NCBI GenBank assembly: GCA_021809425.1
Contig: JAKBAA010000020.1
Coordinates: forward strand, 1 to 44,371
From: Actinomycetes bacterium
Lineage (GTDB): Bacteria > Actinomycetota > Acidimicrobiia > Acidimicrobiales > Bog-793
Length of the DNA: 44,371 nucleotides
Direction of reading: 5' to 3'
Below the pieces are notes generated by a model. The model was not told where the DNA came from, ran no database searches, and was given only the letters and a program-made list of their open reading frames with translations. Within the stretch, counting starts at the first letter, position 1. The number at the start of each line of letters is the position of its first letter. Made by a program: the position numbers and the translations under genes. Positions 35,773-43,750 of the stretch are shown here, piece by piece.

Positions 35773-36617
35773 CGCGCGACGCCCAGATTGTCGAGCAGGC
35801 GGACCGAGCCGACCCGGGCCGCCACGAGCAGCCGCAGCTCGCCAGCGACCGCCTGGTCCGACACCTCCCCCAGGTCGGCCGCCGCCCGGACCACCGCGTA
35901 GTCGGTCACCACCTGCCCCTCCTCCGCCAGCCGGGCGGCCATCGCCGCCTCGGCGACCGACGGCGCCCCGCCGGCCACCAGCACGTCACGCCCGGCGACG
36001 AGCGCCCCGTACAGCGCCGGCGCCGCCGCCCGCTCGGACGGCGAAAGCCGCCCGTTGCGGCTCGACAGCGCCAGCCCGTCCGCCTCACGCACGGTCGGCA
36101 CGCCGACCACCTCCACCGGGAACGACAGGTCCGCCACCAGTCGCCGCACCAGCACCAGCTGCTGGTAGTCCTTCTCCCCGAACAGCGCCCGGGCCGGCCG
36201 CACCGCAGCCAACAGCTTCGTCACCACCGTCGCCACCCCGGCGAAGTGCCCCGGCCGGCTCGCCCCCTCGAGCACCGCACCGAGCGGGCCCGGCTCCACG
36301 TGGACCTGCGGCCGCCCTGCCGGGTACATCGCCTCGACGCTCGGGGCGAAGCACAGCGCCGCCCCTGCCGCCTCTGCCCGCTCCAGGTCCGCCTCGAGCT
36401 GGCGCGGGTAGGCGGCGAGATCCGCAGGATCGTCGAACTGGAGCGGGTTCACGAACACCGACACCACCACCGGCCCGCCAGCCGCCGCCGCCCCGACCAG
36501 CGCCTCGTGCCCGGCGTGGAGCGCCCCCATCGTCGGCACCAGCTGCACCGCTCCCCGCTCACCGACACGGGCGAGCGCCCCCGCCAGGGCCGCCGCGTCC
36601 TCGACGACCTCGAGCAC
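35769..36617 (-). CDS. panC: Pantothenate synthetase
   Basis: Joins pantoate and beta-alanine using ATP. 282 residues. HAGH (34-37) and the KMSKS-like LSSRNGRLS segment are the ATP-binding signatures, and VSVFVNPLQF and GEKDYQQL are also conserved. GTG start three bases after the folK stop. Aspartate decarboxylase (panD), which follows panC in many actinobacteria, is not here; nadB takes that place, so beta-alanine must come from elsewhere. Confidence 0.94.
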   Translation of the reverse strand: MLEVVEDAAALAGALARVGERGAVQLVPTMGALHAGHEALVGAAAAGGPVVVSVFVNPLQFDDPADLAAYPRQLEADLERAEAAGAALCFAPSVEAMYPAGRPQVHVEPGPLGAVLEGASRPGHFAGVATVVTKLLAAVRPARALFGEKDYQQLVLVRRLVADLSFPVEVVGVPTVREADGLALSSRNGRLSPSERAAAPALYGALVAGRDVLVAGGAPSVAEAAMAARLAEEGQVVTDYAVVRAAADLGEVSDQAVAGELRLLVAARVGSVRLLDNLGVAR

Positions 36618-36620
36618 CGC

Positions 36621-37211
36621 CTAGCGCCCGCCCGCCACGAGCTCGCCGACACGCCGCACCGCGTCCGGGCCAGCGGCCGCTCCCAGCCGGTCCCGCCAGC
36701 CCGGCTCGACCAGCTCGGGGCTCAGGTCCTCGAGCGGCGCCAGCACGAACGCCCGCTCCGACCACCGCGGGTGCGGCACCACGAGCTCCGCCGTCGCCAC
36801 CGTCACCGGCGCCAGCGCCCCGTTGTCCACCCGCTCCGCCTCGATGAACAGCACGTCGACGTCCAGCGTCCGCGGCCCCCACCGCACCTCGCGGGTCCTC
36901 CCGGCCGCTTCCTCCAGCGAGCGCGCCACGTCCAGCACCTCCAACGGCGTCCCGCTCAGCTGCAGCCGCACCACCGCGTTCAGGTACGCCCCCTGCCCGT
37001 CCGGCCCGCCCACCGGCGCCGACTCGTACACCGGCGACACCACCACGTCCTCGCCCAGCGCCCGCAGCGCCGTCACCGCCCGCTGCAGCTCCCCCCACCG
37101 CTCGCCCAGGTTGCTCCCGAGCCCGAGGTGCACCCGCAGCCGCCCCGGCACCCGTACCGGCACCCGCCCGCCCGGCACCTGCCCCCTCGACGCCGCTCCC
37201 TGCTCAGCCAC
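36621..37211 (-). CDS. folK: 2-amino-4-hydroxy-6-hydroxymethyldihydropteridine diphosphokinase
   Basis: Transfers pyrophosphate from ATP to the pterin, giving the FolP substrate. 196 residues. HLGLGSNLGERW at about residues 27-38, the GPRTLDVDVLF signature and VVPHPRWSERAFVLAPL. GTG 37211 has GAGGGTGG upstream and overlaps folB by eight bases. A GTG at 37133 would give the usual N-terminus but lacks a ribosome site, so a 26-residue extension is accepted with some doubt. Confidence 0.9.
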   Translation of the reverse strand: MAEQGAASRGQVPGGRVPVRVPGRLRVHLGLGSNLGERWGELQRAVTALRALGEDVVVSPVYESAPVGGPDGQGAYLNAVVRLQLSGTPLEVLDVARSLEEAAGRTREVRWGPRTLDVDVLFIEAERVDNGALAPVTVATAELVVPHPRWSERAFVLAPLEDLSPELVEPGWRDRLGAAAGPDAVRRVGELVAGGR

Positions 37212-37581
37212 GCCCACCCTCGAACCGACTGCGGCGGATGCGCACCCCGACCGTCGCCACATCCACCGGCAGCGGCGGCCGCACCTTGCGCAACGCCACC
37301 TCGACCGACCGCACCCGCCCATCCGCCAGCACGGCCGTCGCCACCGCCTCCGCCAGCGCCTCCAGCAGCGTGAACCGCTCCTCTGCCACCACCCCCGCCG
37401 CCGACGCCACGACCGGCCCGTAGTCGAGCGCGTCCTCCAGCGCGTCGCTCTCCGCCGCCGCCTCGAAGCTCGTCTCGATCGACAGGTCGAGCTCGAACGG
37501 CTGCGCCGCCTCCCGCTCGTGCGCCAGCGCCCCGTGCGTCCCCATCACCCGCAGGCCGCGCACCTCGATCGTGCCGCTCAC
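37204..37581 (-). CDS. folB: Dihydroneopterin aldolase
   Basis: 125 residues; cleaves dihydroneopterin to the FolK substrate. IEVRGLRVMGTHGALAHER with the conserved Glu, DYGPVV, and TLLEALAEAVA with the catalytic region; KVRPPLP near the end is typical. GTG start overlapping the stop of the preceding repeat-tailed gene (GTGA). Confidence 0.93.
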   Translation of the reverse strand: MSGTIEVRGLRVMGTHGALAHEREAAQPFELDLSIETSFEAAAESDALEDALDYGPVVASAAGVVAEERFTLLEALAEAVATAVLADGRVRSVEVALRKVRPPLPVDVATVGVRIRRSRFEGGRG

Positions 37582-39164
37582 CGGCCCAACCTCTCGCCGC
37601 CCGACGCCGCCGGCCGGGCCTTTCCCGACACCTTCTCCTTCGCCGCCGGCCCCCTCACCGCCGGCTCCTTCGCCGCCGGCACCTTGGCGGGCACCTTTGC
37701 CGGCAGCACCTTGGCCGGCGCCGAACCCTCCGCCGCCGCCTTCGTCGACCTGCCCGGCACCGTGGCCGCCGAGGCCGGCGCAGCCTTCGCCGGCGTCGCC
37801 CTCGCTGCCGGCTCCTTTGCCGCTTCAGCAGGCGTCGCCGCCGGCGCCTTCGCCGCCGTCGACCTTGCCGCGGGCGCCTTGGCCGGCCCGGACGTGGCCG
37901 GACCGGAGGTCAGGGGTGCCCCCTTCGTCGCCGTGCCCTTGGCCGCGTGACCCTTCGCCCCGTGACCCTTTGCCCCGTGACCCTTTGCCGAGGTCGAGCC
38001 GGGGCTCAGCGGCGGCGGCGTACCCGTTGCGGGAGCGCGCGTCTCGGCAGCGCCCTTCGTGGCCGCAGCCTTCGGGGGCGCGCCCTTCCCGGCAGCGCCC
38101 TTCGTGGCCGCAGCCTTCGGGGGCGCGCCCTTCCCGGCAGCGCCCTTCGGTGACAGCGAGGCCTCGCCGGCCGGGCCCTTCGCCGCCGGGCCCTTCGCCG
38201 AATGCGGGAGCTTCGGGGCGGGGGGCTTCGGGGCGGGGGGCTTCACCGGCAGGGCACGTTCCGCCGGCTCCTGCGCCGCTGCGGCCCGTGCCGCCGTGTC
38301 GCCCGACGCGGCGACGGCCGCCCCGCCCTCGCGGTGGGAGGCGGCCGGAGCGGGCGGAAGAAGGTTGGCGGCCCCGGCCACGCCGGAGGGCGTGGGGGGA
38401 AGTGCCACCTCGCCGGCGCTCGTCGGCCCCGGCTCGACGGTCGCGGTCTCCGCCGCCGGCTCGTCGCGCGGCGCCGCGAGCGACACCAACGTGGGGCTGC
38501 CATGGCCGCCCTGCCGGGGGCGTCCGGGCACCGGGGTGGCCAGGTGCACCGGCCCTGCACCCGAGGGGTGCGGGGCGCCGACCGGGGCGGGGCGGGGCGG
38601 GGCCAACACGGCCGGCTGGGCGGCGTCGAGCGTGTCGGACCGGCGTCCGGGCTGCGCCCCGTCGCGCACCGGGAGGTCGACGGCCGTCGCCACGAGCAGC
38701 CGACCGGCGTGGCCCATCTGCCGCCGGAGCAGCTGCTCGACGACCGACACCGCCTGCGGTGGCCCCGGGAGCAGCCCGCTCCAGAGCAGGAAGCCGGCAA
38801 CCACCCCGGCGAGCTGCTCGCCGAGCTCGTCCATGTGCAGCAGCACCCGCTCCCCATCGTGCAGCCAGTCGAACAGCGCCACGTACAGCTCTTCGAGCAC
38901 CGGGCGGGCGTCGCCGTGGGCCGGCACGGCGTAGTGGGCCGACGGGATCTGCAGCTCGTCGTAGGCGTGCAGGTTGTGCGTCGACGGAAGCAGCGAGACG
39001 ACACGGGTGAAGCCTTGGGCGTGCAGCCAGAGGATCTCCTCCTGGCGGCGGACCCGCCGGTGGTGCGAGGCGAACCCGCCCGGCCGCTCGCTGACGGCAA
39101 GCCGTTCCTTCAGGATCCAGGCGAAGTTCCTCGGCTCGATGCCCGCTGCCCAGCGGCCTCTCAC
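37578..39164 (-). CDS. Inactive dual-specificity-phosphatase-like protein with long Ala/Lys/Pro repeat tail
   Basis: 528 residues, no recognised named family. Residues about 10-155 read like a small dual-specificity phosphatase: a strand-helix segment RVVSLLP, then VLLHMDELGEQLAGVVAGFLL, where the usual VLVHC..G..RTG..AGYLL would be. At the CX5R loop the Cys is Met111 and the Arg is Gln117, so phosphatase chemistry should be lost. From about residue 165 to the end the chain is disordered: first Pro/Ala/Gly-rich, then repeats rich in AKG, GKGAPPKAAAT, AKGHG and KAPA, resembling histone-H1-like tails. GTGA overlaps with folP before and folB after place it inside the folate operon. A regulatory or scaffold role is inferred only. 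Confidence 0.7.
   Translation of the reverse strand: MRGRWAAGIEPRNFAWILKERLAVSERPGGFASHHRRVRRQEEILWLHAQGFTRVVSLLPSTHNLHAYDELQIPSAHYAVPAHGDARPVLEELYVALFDWLHDGERVLLHMDELGEQLAGVVAGFLLWSGLLPGPPQAVSVVEQLLRRQMGHAGRLLVATAVDLPVRDGAQPGRRSDTLDAAQPAVLAPPRPAPVGAPHPSGAGPVHLATPVPGRPRQGGHGSPTLVSLAAPRDEPAAETATVEPGPTSAGEVALPPTPSGVAGAANLLPPAPAASHREGGAAVAASGDTAARAAAAQEPAERALPVKPPAPKPPAPKLPHSAKGPAAKGPAGEASLSPKGAAGKGAPPKAAATKGAAGKGAPPKAAATKGAAETRAPATGTPPPLSPGSTSAKGHGAKGHGAKGHAAKGTATKGAPLTSGPATSGPAKAPAARSTAAKAPAATPAEAAKEPAARATPAKAAPASAATVPGRSTKAAAEGSAPAKVLPAKVPAKVPAAKEPAVRGPAAKEKVSGKARPAASGGERLGR
37947..37990 (-). repeat. Three 15-bp repeats encoding AKGHG units
   Basis: Units start at 37947, 37962 and 37977, with one C/T difference. 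They encode the AKGHG/AKGHA stretch of the repeat tail. Confidence 0.85.
38046..38149 (-). repeat. 45-bp tandem repeat, 2.3 copies, in the tail of the pseudophosphatase
   Basis: Units 38046-38090 and 38091-38135 are identical, with a partial third copy to 38149. They encode repeated GKGAPPKAAATKGAA-type peptide. The identity at DNA level suggests recent duplication. Confidence 0.9.
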
Positions 39165-39967
39165 GAGGCTGCCTCGAGGGCGCGGTCCGGGGCCGTGTCG
39201 CCGACGAGGATCGCCGCCTGTGCAGCCGGGCGCACGTCGTGGACGCGCACGATGGCCGCCCCCGCCGCCATCGCCCATGCCGCCGTCGCCAGCGACGCCT
39301 CACGGCGGTCGTCGACCGGGAGCGGCGGCGCCCCCGCCGGCCGGCCGAGCGTCCCGAGGAAGCGCTTCCGACTCGTCCCGACCAGCACCGGGAACTCCCC
39401 GGCCACCAGCGCTGGCAGGGCAGCCAGCAGGGCAATGTTGTGCTCGCCGGTCTTCGCGAACCCGATGCCCGGGTCGACGTACACCCGGCCGACCCCGGCC
39501 TCCCTCGCCTCGCGCGCCCGGTCGGCCAGGAACCGGTGCACCTCGGCGACCACGTCGTCGTACACGGCGAAGCGCTGCATGTCCTGCGGCGTCCCCCGCA
39601 GGTGCATCACGACGAGCGCCGCCCCCGTCGCGGCGGCGACGTCGCGCAGCCCGCACGCCACGTCGTTGACGAGCCATGCCCCCCGCGCCACCGCCGCCTC
39701 GGCGACCGCCGGCTTCATCGTGTCGATCGACACCCTCGTCCGGCCCGCCAACGCCTCCACCACCGGGAGCACCCGGCGGAGCTCCTCCGCCTCGTCGACC
39801 GGCTCCGCCCCCGGCCGGGTGGACTCGCCGCCGACATCGACCACGTCGGCGCCCTCGGCGATCAGCTCCAGCCCGCGTGCCACCGCCGCGTCACGGTCGA
39901 GGTAGCGGCCACCGTCCGAGAACGAATCAGGGGTGACGTTGAGGACGCCCATCACGAGGGGTCGCAC
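39161..39967 (-). CDS. folP: Dihydropteroate synthase
   Basis: Condenses the pterin diphosphate with p-aminobenzoate; sulfonamide target. 268 residues. LNVTPDSFSDGG, DVGGESTRPGA, SIDTMKP, DPGIGFAK and GTSRKRFLG are all intact. GTG 39967 is supported by a TAGGCT -10 box eight bases upstream (leaderless); ATG 39952 is an alternative. First gene of the operon folP-pseudophosphatase-folB-folK-panC-nadB-nadC. Confidence 0.94.
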   Translation of the reverse strand: MRPLVMGVLNVTPDSFSDGGRYLDRDAAVARGLELIAEGADVVDVGGESTRPGAEPVDEAEELRRVLPVVEALAGRTRVSIDTMKPAVAEAAVARGAWLVNDVACGLRDVAAATGAALVVMHLRGTPQDMQRFAVYDDVVAEVHRFLADRAREAREAGVGRVYVDPGIGFAKTGEHNIALLAALPALVAGEFPVLVGTSRKRFLGTLGRPAGAPPLPVDDRREASLATAAWAMAAGAAIVRVHDVRPAAQAAILVGDTAPDRALEAAS

Positions 39968-39975
39968 GAGCCGCC

Positions 39976-39981
39976 AGCCTA
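39976..39981 (-). promoter_or_regulatory. -10 box for leaderless folP operon transcript
   Basis: TAGGCT on the minus strand, eight bases before the folP GTG; no Shine-Dalgarno sequence is present. It lies in the 73-bp space after folE, so the folP operon can be expressed separately from folE. Confidence 0.45.
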
Positions 39982-40040
39982 GGTCGCCCGCCGGGGCTTC
40001 GGCCCGGGCGCCCAGGCCGCTCCCTCCTGCCCGCTCCCGC

Positions 40041-40658
40041 TCATCGGCGGTTGTGGATGAACGCCATCGCCTCCGCTCGCGTCGCCGGCTTGGTCCGGAA
40101 CAGCCCCCGAACCGCCGACGTCACCGTCAGCGTGCCCGACTTTCGCACCCCCCGCATCGACATGCACAGGTGCTCCGCCTCCACCACGACGAGCGCCCCG
40201 CGCGGCATCAGCTCGCGCTCGAGCGCCTCCACGATCTCGGTCGTCAACCGCTCCTGCACCTGCAGCCGCCGGGCGTACACGTCGACGAGGCGCGCCAGCT
40301 TGGACAGGCCGGTGATCTTGCCGTCCTGGCTCGGGATGTAGGCGATGTGCGCCCGGCCGATGAACGGCACCAGGTGGTGCTCGCACAGCGAGGCGAACGG
40401 GATGTCCCGCACCATCACCATCTCGTCGTGGTCCGCCGAGAACGTCACCCCCAGCAGCTGCTCGGCCCCTCCGGCCATGCCCGACAGCAGCTCGGCGTAC
40501 ATCGACGCCACACGGGTCGGCGTCGCCTGCAGCCCCTCCCGGGTGGGGTCCTCGCCGATGGCCCGCAACAGCTCCTCGACCGCCGCCGCCGCACGCGCCA
40601 CGTCCACGCCCGGCCACGGTCGCCGCTCGCCCTCCGGCTCTCCCACCCCGGCGCTCAC
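40041..40658 (-). CDS. folE: GTP cyclohydrolase I
   Basis: First step of folate synthesis: GTP to dihydroneopterin triphosphate. 205 residues; decameric family. Zinc ligands Cys92 and His95 (CEHH) and Cys165 (EHLCM) are intact, with [10 protein letters not shown] and TNxxP-like C-terminal elements. GTG 40658 is in frame and lies in the second copy of a 23-bp tandem duplication; the first copy's GTG (40681), which overlaps the hpt stop, is out of frame. FtsH, normally between hpt and folE in actinobacteria, is absent. Confidence 0.93.
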   Translation of the reverse strand: MSAGVGEPEGERRPWPGVDVARAAAAVEELLRAIGEDPTREGLQATPTRVASMYAELLSGMAGGAEQLLGVTFSADHDEMVMVRDIPFASLCEHHLVPFIGRAHIAYIPSQDGKITGLSKLARLVDVYARRLQVQERLTTEIVEALERELMPRGALVVVEAEHLCMSMRGVRKSGTLTVTSAVRGLFRTKPATRAEAMAFIHNRR

Positions 40659-40698
40659 TGGCCCGCCACCCCGGCGCTCACTGGCCCGCCACCCCGGC
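40643..40698 (-). repeat. 23-bp tandem duplication at the hpt/folE junction
   Basis: Two full copies (40676-40698 and 40653-40675) and a 10-base partial third (40643-40652). Each full copy carries the overlapping stop/start GTGA. The period is not a multiple of three, so the copies differ in reading frame. Confidence 0.92.
40655..40681 (-). other. Eight-codon relay reading frame between hpt and folE
   Basis: GTG at 40681 overlaps the hpt stop (GTGA) and reads VSAGVAGQ then TGA; that TGA overlaps the folE GTG (GTGA again). It is created by the 23-bp duplication. Translation is not shown; it may simply pass ribosomes from hpt to folE. Confidence 0.4.
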
Positions 40699-41253
40699 GA
40701 CCTCGTGGATGCCACGCAGGTTGCGGAACCGCTCGGCCACGTCGAGGCCGTACCCGACGACGAAGCTCGGCGGGATCTCGAAGCCGACGTAGGGCACCGA
40801 CAGGTTCACCCGCTGCTGGCCCTCCTTCACGAGCAGGGCGCAGATCTCGAGCGACGCCGGGCCGCGAGCCAGCAGGCCCTTGCGCAGGTACGACAGGGTC
40901 AGCCCGCTGTCCACGATGTCCTCGACGATCAGCACGTGACGGCCGGTCAGGTCGGCGTCGAGGTCCTTCACGATCCGGACCACCCCGCTCGTCTTCGTGG
41001 CCGTCCCGTACGACGACACCGCCATGAAGTCCATCTCGAGCGGCAGCTCGATGCTGCGAGCGAGGTCGGCCATGAACATGAGGGCGCCCTTCAGCACCCC
41101 GACCAGCAGCGGGATGCGCCCGGCGTAGTCGGCCGTGATCCGTCCACCCAGCTCGGCCACCTTGGCCTGCAGCTCCGTCTCCGAGATGACCACGCGGCCA
41201 GGCAGCAGACCGTCGGCGGGATGCCCGCCGCCGCCCGTCGCGCCGCTCGTCAT
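40678..41253 (-). CDS. hpt: Hypoxanthine(-guanine) phosphoribosyltransferase
   Basis: Purine salvage; 191 residues. PRPP-binding motif [14 protein letters not shown], the [15 protein letters not shown] loop and the YGTATKTSG flexible loop are typical of bacterial HPRT. The ATG at 41253 has AAGG eight bases upstream and follows the tilS stop by ten bases. tilS-hpt adjacency is widely conserved. Its C-terminus lies in the 23-bp duplication. Confidence 0.93.
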   Translation of the reverse strand: MTSGATGGGGHPADGLLPGRVVISETELQAKVAELGGRITADYAGRIPLLVGVLKGALMFMADLARSIELPLEMDFMAVSSYGTATKTSGVVRIVKDLDADLTGRHVLIVEDIVDSGLTLSYLRKGLLARGPASLEICALLVKEGQQRVNLSVPYVGFEIPPSFVVGYGLDVAERFRNLRGIHEVAGVAGQ

Positions 41254-41263
41254 CGGCGAGACC

Positions 41264-42250
41264 TTACACGGGCGCGGCATCGCTCCCGAGAGGCCCGGGC
41301 GGACCGACCGGCGGCACCGGGACGGCCGGCACCGCCTGCAAGCAGCCCCGGTGCCGCTCGATGCGGGTGCCCCCCGGCACCTCGCAGGCGAGCACCTCCC
41401 CGGCAGCCACCGCCAGCACCCGCCCCACCGTCGCCCCGTCGGGCGGCTGGCCGCCGGGGAGCATGGTGCGCAGCCACCGGCGCACTGCCCGGCGGGCGAG
41501 CGGCAACGGGGCTGCCGTCAGTGCCCGGGCGTCGGTGGGGTCGACCGCACCTGCCAGCTCGTCCAGGTAGCGGGCGTCGCCCGACAGCACGCCCGCCTGG
41601 CGGGCCAGCACCGCCACGACGTCGCGCTCGGCGATCGAAGCGCACAGCGGCAGCAGCTCGTGGCGCACCCGGTTGCGCCGCAGCTCGAGCGACTGGTTGG
41701 TCGGGTCCTCGACCACCGCCAGCCCGAGCGCCGTCACGAGCGAGCGGGTCTCCTCCCGGCGCACCCCGACGATCGGATGGCGCTCGCCGTCGGTCAGCGG
41801 TGCCAGCCCGTCGAGCCCTGCCCCACGCAGCAGGTTGAGCAGGATCGTCTCGGCCTGGTCGTCCGCCGTGTGACCCGTCGCGACGGGCACCGGCAGCACC
41901 GAGAAGCGCGCCGCTCGCGCCCGTGCCTCGAGGTTCGGCCCGGGCGGGCACGGTGCCGACAGCGCCACGAACCCCGCCCCGAGCGCCTCGGCGGCCGCCG
42001 CCACGACCGCGGCCTCGCCAGCCGACCCCTCCCGGAGCCCGTGGTCGACGTGGTAGGCGGTCGCCGCGCACCCGGCCGCCACGGCCAGCACCAGCAGGGC
42101 GAGCGAGTCCGGCCCTCCCGACACGGCGCAGGCGAACGGCGTCCCCGCCGGCGGGAACCTGCACCGCGCCAGCAGCACCGGGACCAGGCTCGACCGCAGC
42201 GGCAGCGCCGCACCCCGCCGGCCGCCCGACGCCGGCCGCCCGGGGGTCAA
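41264..42250 (-). CDS. tilS: tRNA(Ile)-lysidine synthase
   Basis: Modifies C34 of the AUA-reading tRNA-Ile to lysidine; essential. 328 residues, the short actinobacterial form without a full C-terminal domain. PP-loop SGGPDS at 44-49, HVDHGLR, ATGHTADDQAET and RNRVRHELLP are intact. TTG start, fixed by overlap with the upstream stop (TTGA). Confidence 0.9.
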   Translation of the reverse strand: MTPGRPASGGRRGAALPLRSSLVPVLLARCRFPPAGTPFACAVSGGPDSLALLVLAVAAGCAATAYHVDHGLREGSAGEAAVVAAAAEALGAGFVALSAPCPPGPNLEARARAARFSVLPVPVATGHTADDQAETILLNLLRGAGLDGLAPLTDGERHPIVGVRREETRSLVTALGLAVVEDPTNQSLELRRNRVRHELLPLCASIAERDVVAVLARQAGVLSGDARYLDELAGAVDPTDARALTAAPLPLARRAVRRWLRTMLPGGQPPDGATVGRVLAVAAGEVLACEVPGGTRIERHRGCLQAVPAVPVPPVGPPGPLGSDAAPV

Positions 42251-43356
42251 GCCGTCGCCACCGCCCGCCCGGTGACCCGCGCCACCCAGCGCCCTGGCGA
42301 TCGCACCTCGTCGAGCGTCGGCAGCATCTCCGGGCCGGCCCAGATCCGCCCGAGCAGCTCGTCGCCACCTGCTGCGAGCACCGCCTCGACGAACCGCTCC
42401 CCCTCGGCGTACTGGAGCATCTTCTGCTCCAGCCCGATCAGCTGCTGGACGAACCGGGTGAGCCCGCTCGCCGAGCTGCGCCGCTCGTGCAGCGTCTCGG
42501 CGAACCGGTGCGCCTCGGGGATCTGCTCGGCGGCGGCCATCGACATCACCACGTCGCTATGCCCCTCCAGCAGGCTCATCAGCGCCTGCGCCTCCTGCAG
42601 GGTGGTCAGCTGCTCCGAGCTCGCCAGCAGCCCCACGATGCCCCCCTCGGCGAGCGGGTTGCGGCCCTCCCGCACCGCAAGCGCCGCCCGTCGCAGGCTG
42701 GCGAGCAGCGCCCCGAGGTCCGGCGTGGCCAGGTCGGTGCCGCGCTCCACGATCCCGAGGAAGTGCGCCCGCATCCAGCTCACCCCGGTGAACTGCAGCC
42801 GGTGCGTCACCTCGTGCAGGGCGATCCACAGCCGGAACTGCCGAGGCGGGAAGCCATGGAGCCGTTCGAGCGCCAAGATGTTCGGCGCCACGTAGTACAC
42901 CGCGTCCACCGCGTCCGGCCCGTCCCCCTCGCCGGGCAGCAGGTCGTACTGTCCGAGCACCCGCCCCGACAGCCAGCCGAGAAGGACGCCCACCTCCACC
43001 CCGGCCGCCACGGCGCTCGCCGGCGTCAGCGCCCGTCGCGACCGGTGCGCCAACCGCTCCCCGAGCGGCTGCAGCAGCCGCTCGAACGACCCCACGTTCG
43101 CCTCGGCCCACCCGCTCCGGCTCACCACCTTCGCCCGCGTCGGCCCGCCCACCGGGTGCAGCCCGGACGCCGCCTCGACCAGCCGCTCGGCCTCCGCCGT
43201 CACCTCGTCCAGCTCGTGCTGCAGCGCCGCCAGCTCGTCGTCCCCGACCGGGTCGCCCACGACCCGCACCGTCTGGCGCGCCACCCCGAGCGCCACGTCC
43301 CATGCCACCGGCCCCCGACGGCCGGCACGGCCGGCACGGCCCTCCGCGTGCGCCAC
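42247..43356 (-). CDS. Zinc-dependent metallopeptidase-like protein (DUF2342 family)
   Basis: 369 residues. HEVTH (His181, Glu182, His185) is an intact HExxH zinc motif, followed by RLQFTGVSWMRAHF; a downstream Glu in LLEGHSDVVM is the probable third ligand. The family is found across actinobacteria next to tilS, as in mycobacteria, and some members are labelled F420-biosynthesis-associated; the substrate is unknown. No signal peptide, so probably cytoplasmic. GTG start directly follows the anti-sigma TAG stop. Confidence 0.85.
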   Translation of the reverse strand: MAHAEGRAGRAGRRGPVAWDVALGVARQTVRVVGDPVGDDELAALQHELDEVTAEAERLVEAASGLHPVGGPTRAKVVSRSGWAEANVGSFERLLQPLGERLAHRSRRALTPASAVAAGVEVGVLLGWLSGRVLGQYDLLPGEGDGPDAVDAVYYVAPNILALERLHGFPPRQFRLWIALHEVTHRLQFTGVSWMRAHFLGIVERGTDLATPDLGALLASLRRAALAVREGRNPLAEGGIVGLLASSEQLTTLQEAQALMSLLEGHSDVVMSMAAAEQIPEAHRFAETLHERRSSASGLTRFVQQLIGLEQKMLQYAEGERFVEAVLAAGGDELLGRIWAGPEMLPTLDEVRSPGRWVARVTGRAVATA

Positions 43357-43722
43357 CTAGGCCTGCTCGGCGCCGGCCGTCGGCCGGCCGCCCGGACCGC
43401 CTGCGCCATCCGCCCCGTCCGCCTCACGCCGGATGGCGTCGGCGATCCGGTCCTTCAGCGCCGTCGGCACGTGCTCCCGGCAGTGGTCGGCGATCACCCG
43501 GCGCAGCTCGGTCTCGAACCCGAGCGCCTCGAAGCAGTCCCCGCAGCTGTCCAGGTGGGACCGGATGGCCGTCCGCCGCTCGGCCGTGAGGGCGCCGTCG
43601 AGGAAGTAGTAGAGACGGCGGACCGTCTCCTCGCAGTCCGCCGGCGCCGCTCCCGCAGCCCCGCCGACCTGCGAGGACCCCCCGAGCCCCCCGTCGCTGG
43701 CGACGACCCCGTCCTCGCCCAT
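43357..43722 (-). CDS. rsrA: Zinc-binding anti-sigma factor, RsrA-like
   Basis: 121 residues. ZAS-domain ligands Cys30, His56, Cys60 and Cys63 reproduce the spacing of Streptomyces RsrA (26, 4 and 3 residues apart), the redox switch that frees SigR on disulfide stress. The N-terminal 29 residues are Gly-rich and longer than usual. ATG 43722 has AAGGAGG eight bases upstream. It lies 28 bp after sigR in the same direction, so it is the cognate partner by position. Confidence 0.88.
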   Translation of the reverse strand: MGEDGVVASDGGLGGSSQVGGAAGAAPADCEETVRRLYYFLDGALTAERRTAIRSHLDSCGDCFEALGFETELRRVIADHCREHVPTALKDRIADAIRREADGADGAGGPGGRPTAGAEQA

Positions 43723-43750
43723 CCTGTCGTCCTCCTTGCGTCCGTGCCGC

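Noticed and set aside
40659..40715. Longer folE start at 40715 inside hpt
   Set aside because: It adds an Arg-rich, non-family N-terminus that is antiframe to hpt; the GTGA-coupled GTG at 40658 is better.
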